A stretch of 14,709 nt of DNA from JAWLBW01 sp041687475 (lineage in GTDB: Bacteria > J088 > JAWLBW01), in assembly GCA_041687475.1 (NCBI GenBank), contig JAWLBW010000098.1, positions 1 through 14,709 of the forward strand, written 5' to 3'. The notes under the pieces were generated by a model, which saw nothing but the letters and a program-made list of their open reading frames with translations, was not told the origin of the DNA and did not search any database. Position numbers and translations under genes: made by a program. The number at the start of each line of letters is the position of its first letter. Positions within the stretch are counted from its first letter, which is position 1. Shown piece after piece: positions 14,701-14,709 of this stretch.

Positions 14701-14708
14701 GAGCTTAC
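10287..14708 (-). CDS. giant multi-domain Ig-like (SbsA/Big_5-type) repeat protein, 5' end outside the window
   Basis: At least 1,474 residues are visible and the frame is open at the right edge, so the N-terminus, including any signal peptide, is missing; a GTG at 14675 is not a believable start. Counting from that GTG, about twelve beta-sandwich units of 100-140 residues follow one another. Each carries a core strand such as VRFSESV (119), LYFSEPV (249), VSFSEPV (381), VGFSTEV (635), IAFSRAM (895), VTFSEGV (1254) or LTFDEDV (1361). Each then has a YxVxV strand, for example NYRVDVP, NYEVRLT, EYNVVLL. This is the SbsA-like bacterial Ig fold of surface-layer and adhesin proteins. Cys pairs (CGATSAAC, CSSSC, CPTC) suggest disulphides outside the cytoplasm. 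The protein ends inside a repeat (ATSFTTAP) with no sorting signal or barrel. It is coupled to the downstream outer-membrane protein gene. Surface adhesion or envelope structure is inferred. Confidence 0.88.
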   Translation of the reverse strand, partial: VSSASFLSLVTVVEADEFGTPTSTAVAGQWSAASMTGGTAPWVASDQYTFTPATPWALSGNYAVVVPAALESYRATGATGRLTRDLVIAWETVHPASLSIASVKPSNEGTDVGTVAGSGFGGTVSHQVEVRFSESVSAATLGKVTLTNLADGAVTTPFTLSGSGADAWNLADTLVFNLTGDLGANYRVDVPADVTSYRATAEAGSLGATGYAFGWDTADPLPLWVEGTFPGSGARLDDSYITDIASGVDNGDQVVTDIHLYFSEPVDQVSLESSFILLEEGVDITAGGTFAYDMSGTAVTFTPVPLKLSSNYEVRLTGGSLLSPFSGVVSVRGAAVQTWYDTNDDTGGYLDGDRSFRFRSPDPAALAITALSPTVDELGHADNVTREASLKVSFSEPVEAAIAAAIDTYVRLTEGATTVAASYTWNAENTVLTITPDSRLNYSTEYQLAVDGGATGIRSWRATASRGWLMPAATTVWTFKTVDPKTLSIWATSPSDNESSFGVSVSDVAVDSNLQILFDQAIDRASFEANVAIEKCGATSAACGSGTPVTPLSFSYVSYAGGAEKAIVDIGNMDFDTWFRVTVTGGPTGVLSQENATVCSSSCESGYLPADYAITFATRSKPPLKVFAVDPVEGENGVDILPRITVGFSTEVDEITLTGSSFYVTDVTNNLLVHRFGDHPDDAYYAGDATAQIVIASALDYDTEYNVVLLSSLRGVDGRYLDRDVRLGFHTMLASLVRSSDPFNGEAGIEVNLAQRDVPGAVSVTFDGAVTTETGVAPEMAMSITYAVPGRGIAALRGTVSVVTTTSTTWRFSPDPECTPGNDPLTFNTVYYVNVSDKVWRDDGSARLVGGYKGTFTTGGFPQVASIEASNPVPGTSDLVIDLLSDTDSQGGEGADDVPITATFSIAFSRAMDTGTIVINSGDPENDTVVVQTAGGTYATLTNVGVSATGITFNVDDAGYDLVGDDMQFDTTYVLTLRADIHDALGNSLEDDFTLTFGTSDAPTASLVPEPADANTKDQKHASAAVFTRPMAPSSLTDENFYVLEGSAACGGMAPMPSLLDFGYDGRSAALIPAPIMGASVCHELVLLGGTDGPRDSRGNPLEGSDGLGASYTKTFQSAANDNGTTEVVPGAGIPANGSTTASGRALVRLPLTTSNNLGDVLPTSLGETSFWVYSDAGYTLPMQGRAYFDVDSGEARFLLDDGVYFDAGAIYYVKANSYISSTLRNGCPTCTGWQFSIESNAPSVASFSPVDTATGVKPGATVTVTFSEGVRRSSVVNGLANLSVRDSLGNVLPGAWSLSADDLTASFSPSQPYGAGNTYSIHAEAGVLDHAGNALTPSSASFTVEADAPVLLTVSPADAASGVLTDALVTLTFDEDVAPASVFTSLYGQAHTVLPGSVRLVTVGDPLDTANVNAPDDEVWACAWVDGDTVTVETFNLFMPSTTYWLGVGDTITDLGGTALGLGTATSFTTAP

Positions 14709-14709
14709 G

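Noticed and set aside
1..14709. CRISPR arrays, tRNA or rRNA genes, insertion-sequence ends, riboswitches
   Set aside because: No regular spacer-repeat pattern, cloverleaf, terminal inverted repeats with transposase or known aptamer core was seen by eye on either strand; small or divergent examples could be missed.

Overview
The window is GC-rich, tightly packed Gram-negative chromosome. Signal peptides, two predicted outer-membrane proteins and the style of the Pst and PhoU proteins suggest a beta- or gammaproteobacterium. That placement comes from protein style only and is moderately sure. No tRNA, rRNA, CRISPR, insertion sequence or phage gene was seen.

Left part (1-2718, plus strand): an unrecognised 140-residue ORF (10-432) open to the left edge; a membrane-anchored alkaline-phosphatase-superfamily phosphohydrolase (611-2341); and a small hydrophilic, probably disordered protein (2461-2718). 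The last two have similar Shine-Dalgarno blocks and may be co-transcribed.

Centre (2781-8987, minus strand): a complete phosphate-acquisition cluster, transcribed right to left as porin, phoU, pstS, pstC, pstA, pstB. The porin has an 18-bp PhoB-box-like site placed 10 bp before a -10-like hexamer. pstS has PhoB half-sites, and an extended -10 element (TGGTATAAT) lies between phoU and pstS. A GC-rich hairpin separates pstS from pstC, as expected if the binding protein is made in excess of the membrane subunits. The likely chain is: porin brings phosphate into the periplasm, PstS binds it, PstC/PstA/PstB import it using ATP, and PhoU reports transport status to the PhoR/PhoB sensor pair, which is not in the window. 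The phosphohydrolase could release phosphate from esters outside the cytoplasm, but no Pho site was seen in front of it.

Right part (9186-14709, minus strand): a second transcription unit entering from beyond the right edge. It encodes a very long protein of about twelve bacterial Ig-like (SbsA/Big_5-type) repeats, 5'-truncated by the window. Its stop codon lies inside the Shine-Dalgarno of the next gene, which encodes a secreted outer-membrane beta-barrel protein. The unit ends at a textbook intrinsic terminator just upstream of the porin promoter. This pair is the least explained part of the window. A surface adhesin or matrix protein with a coupled outer-membrane partner is a reasonable inference, not a demonstrated function.
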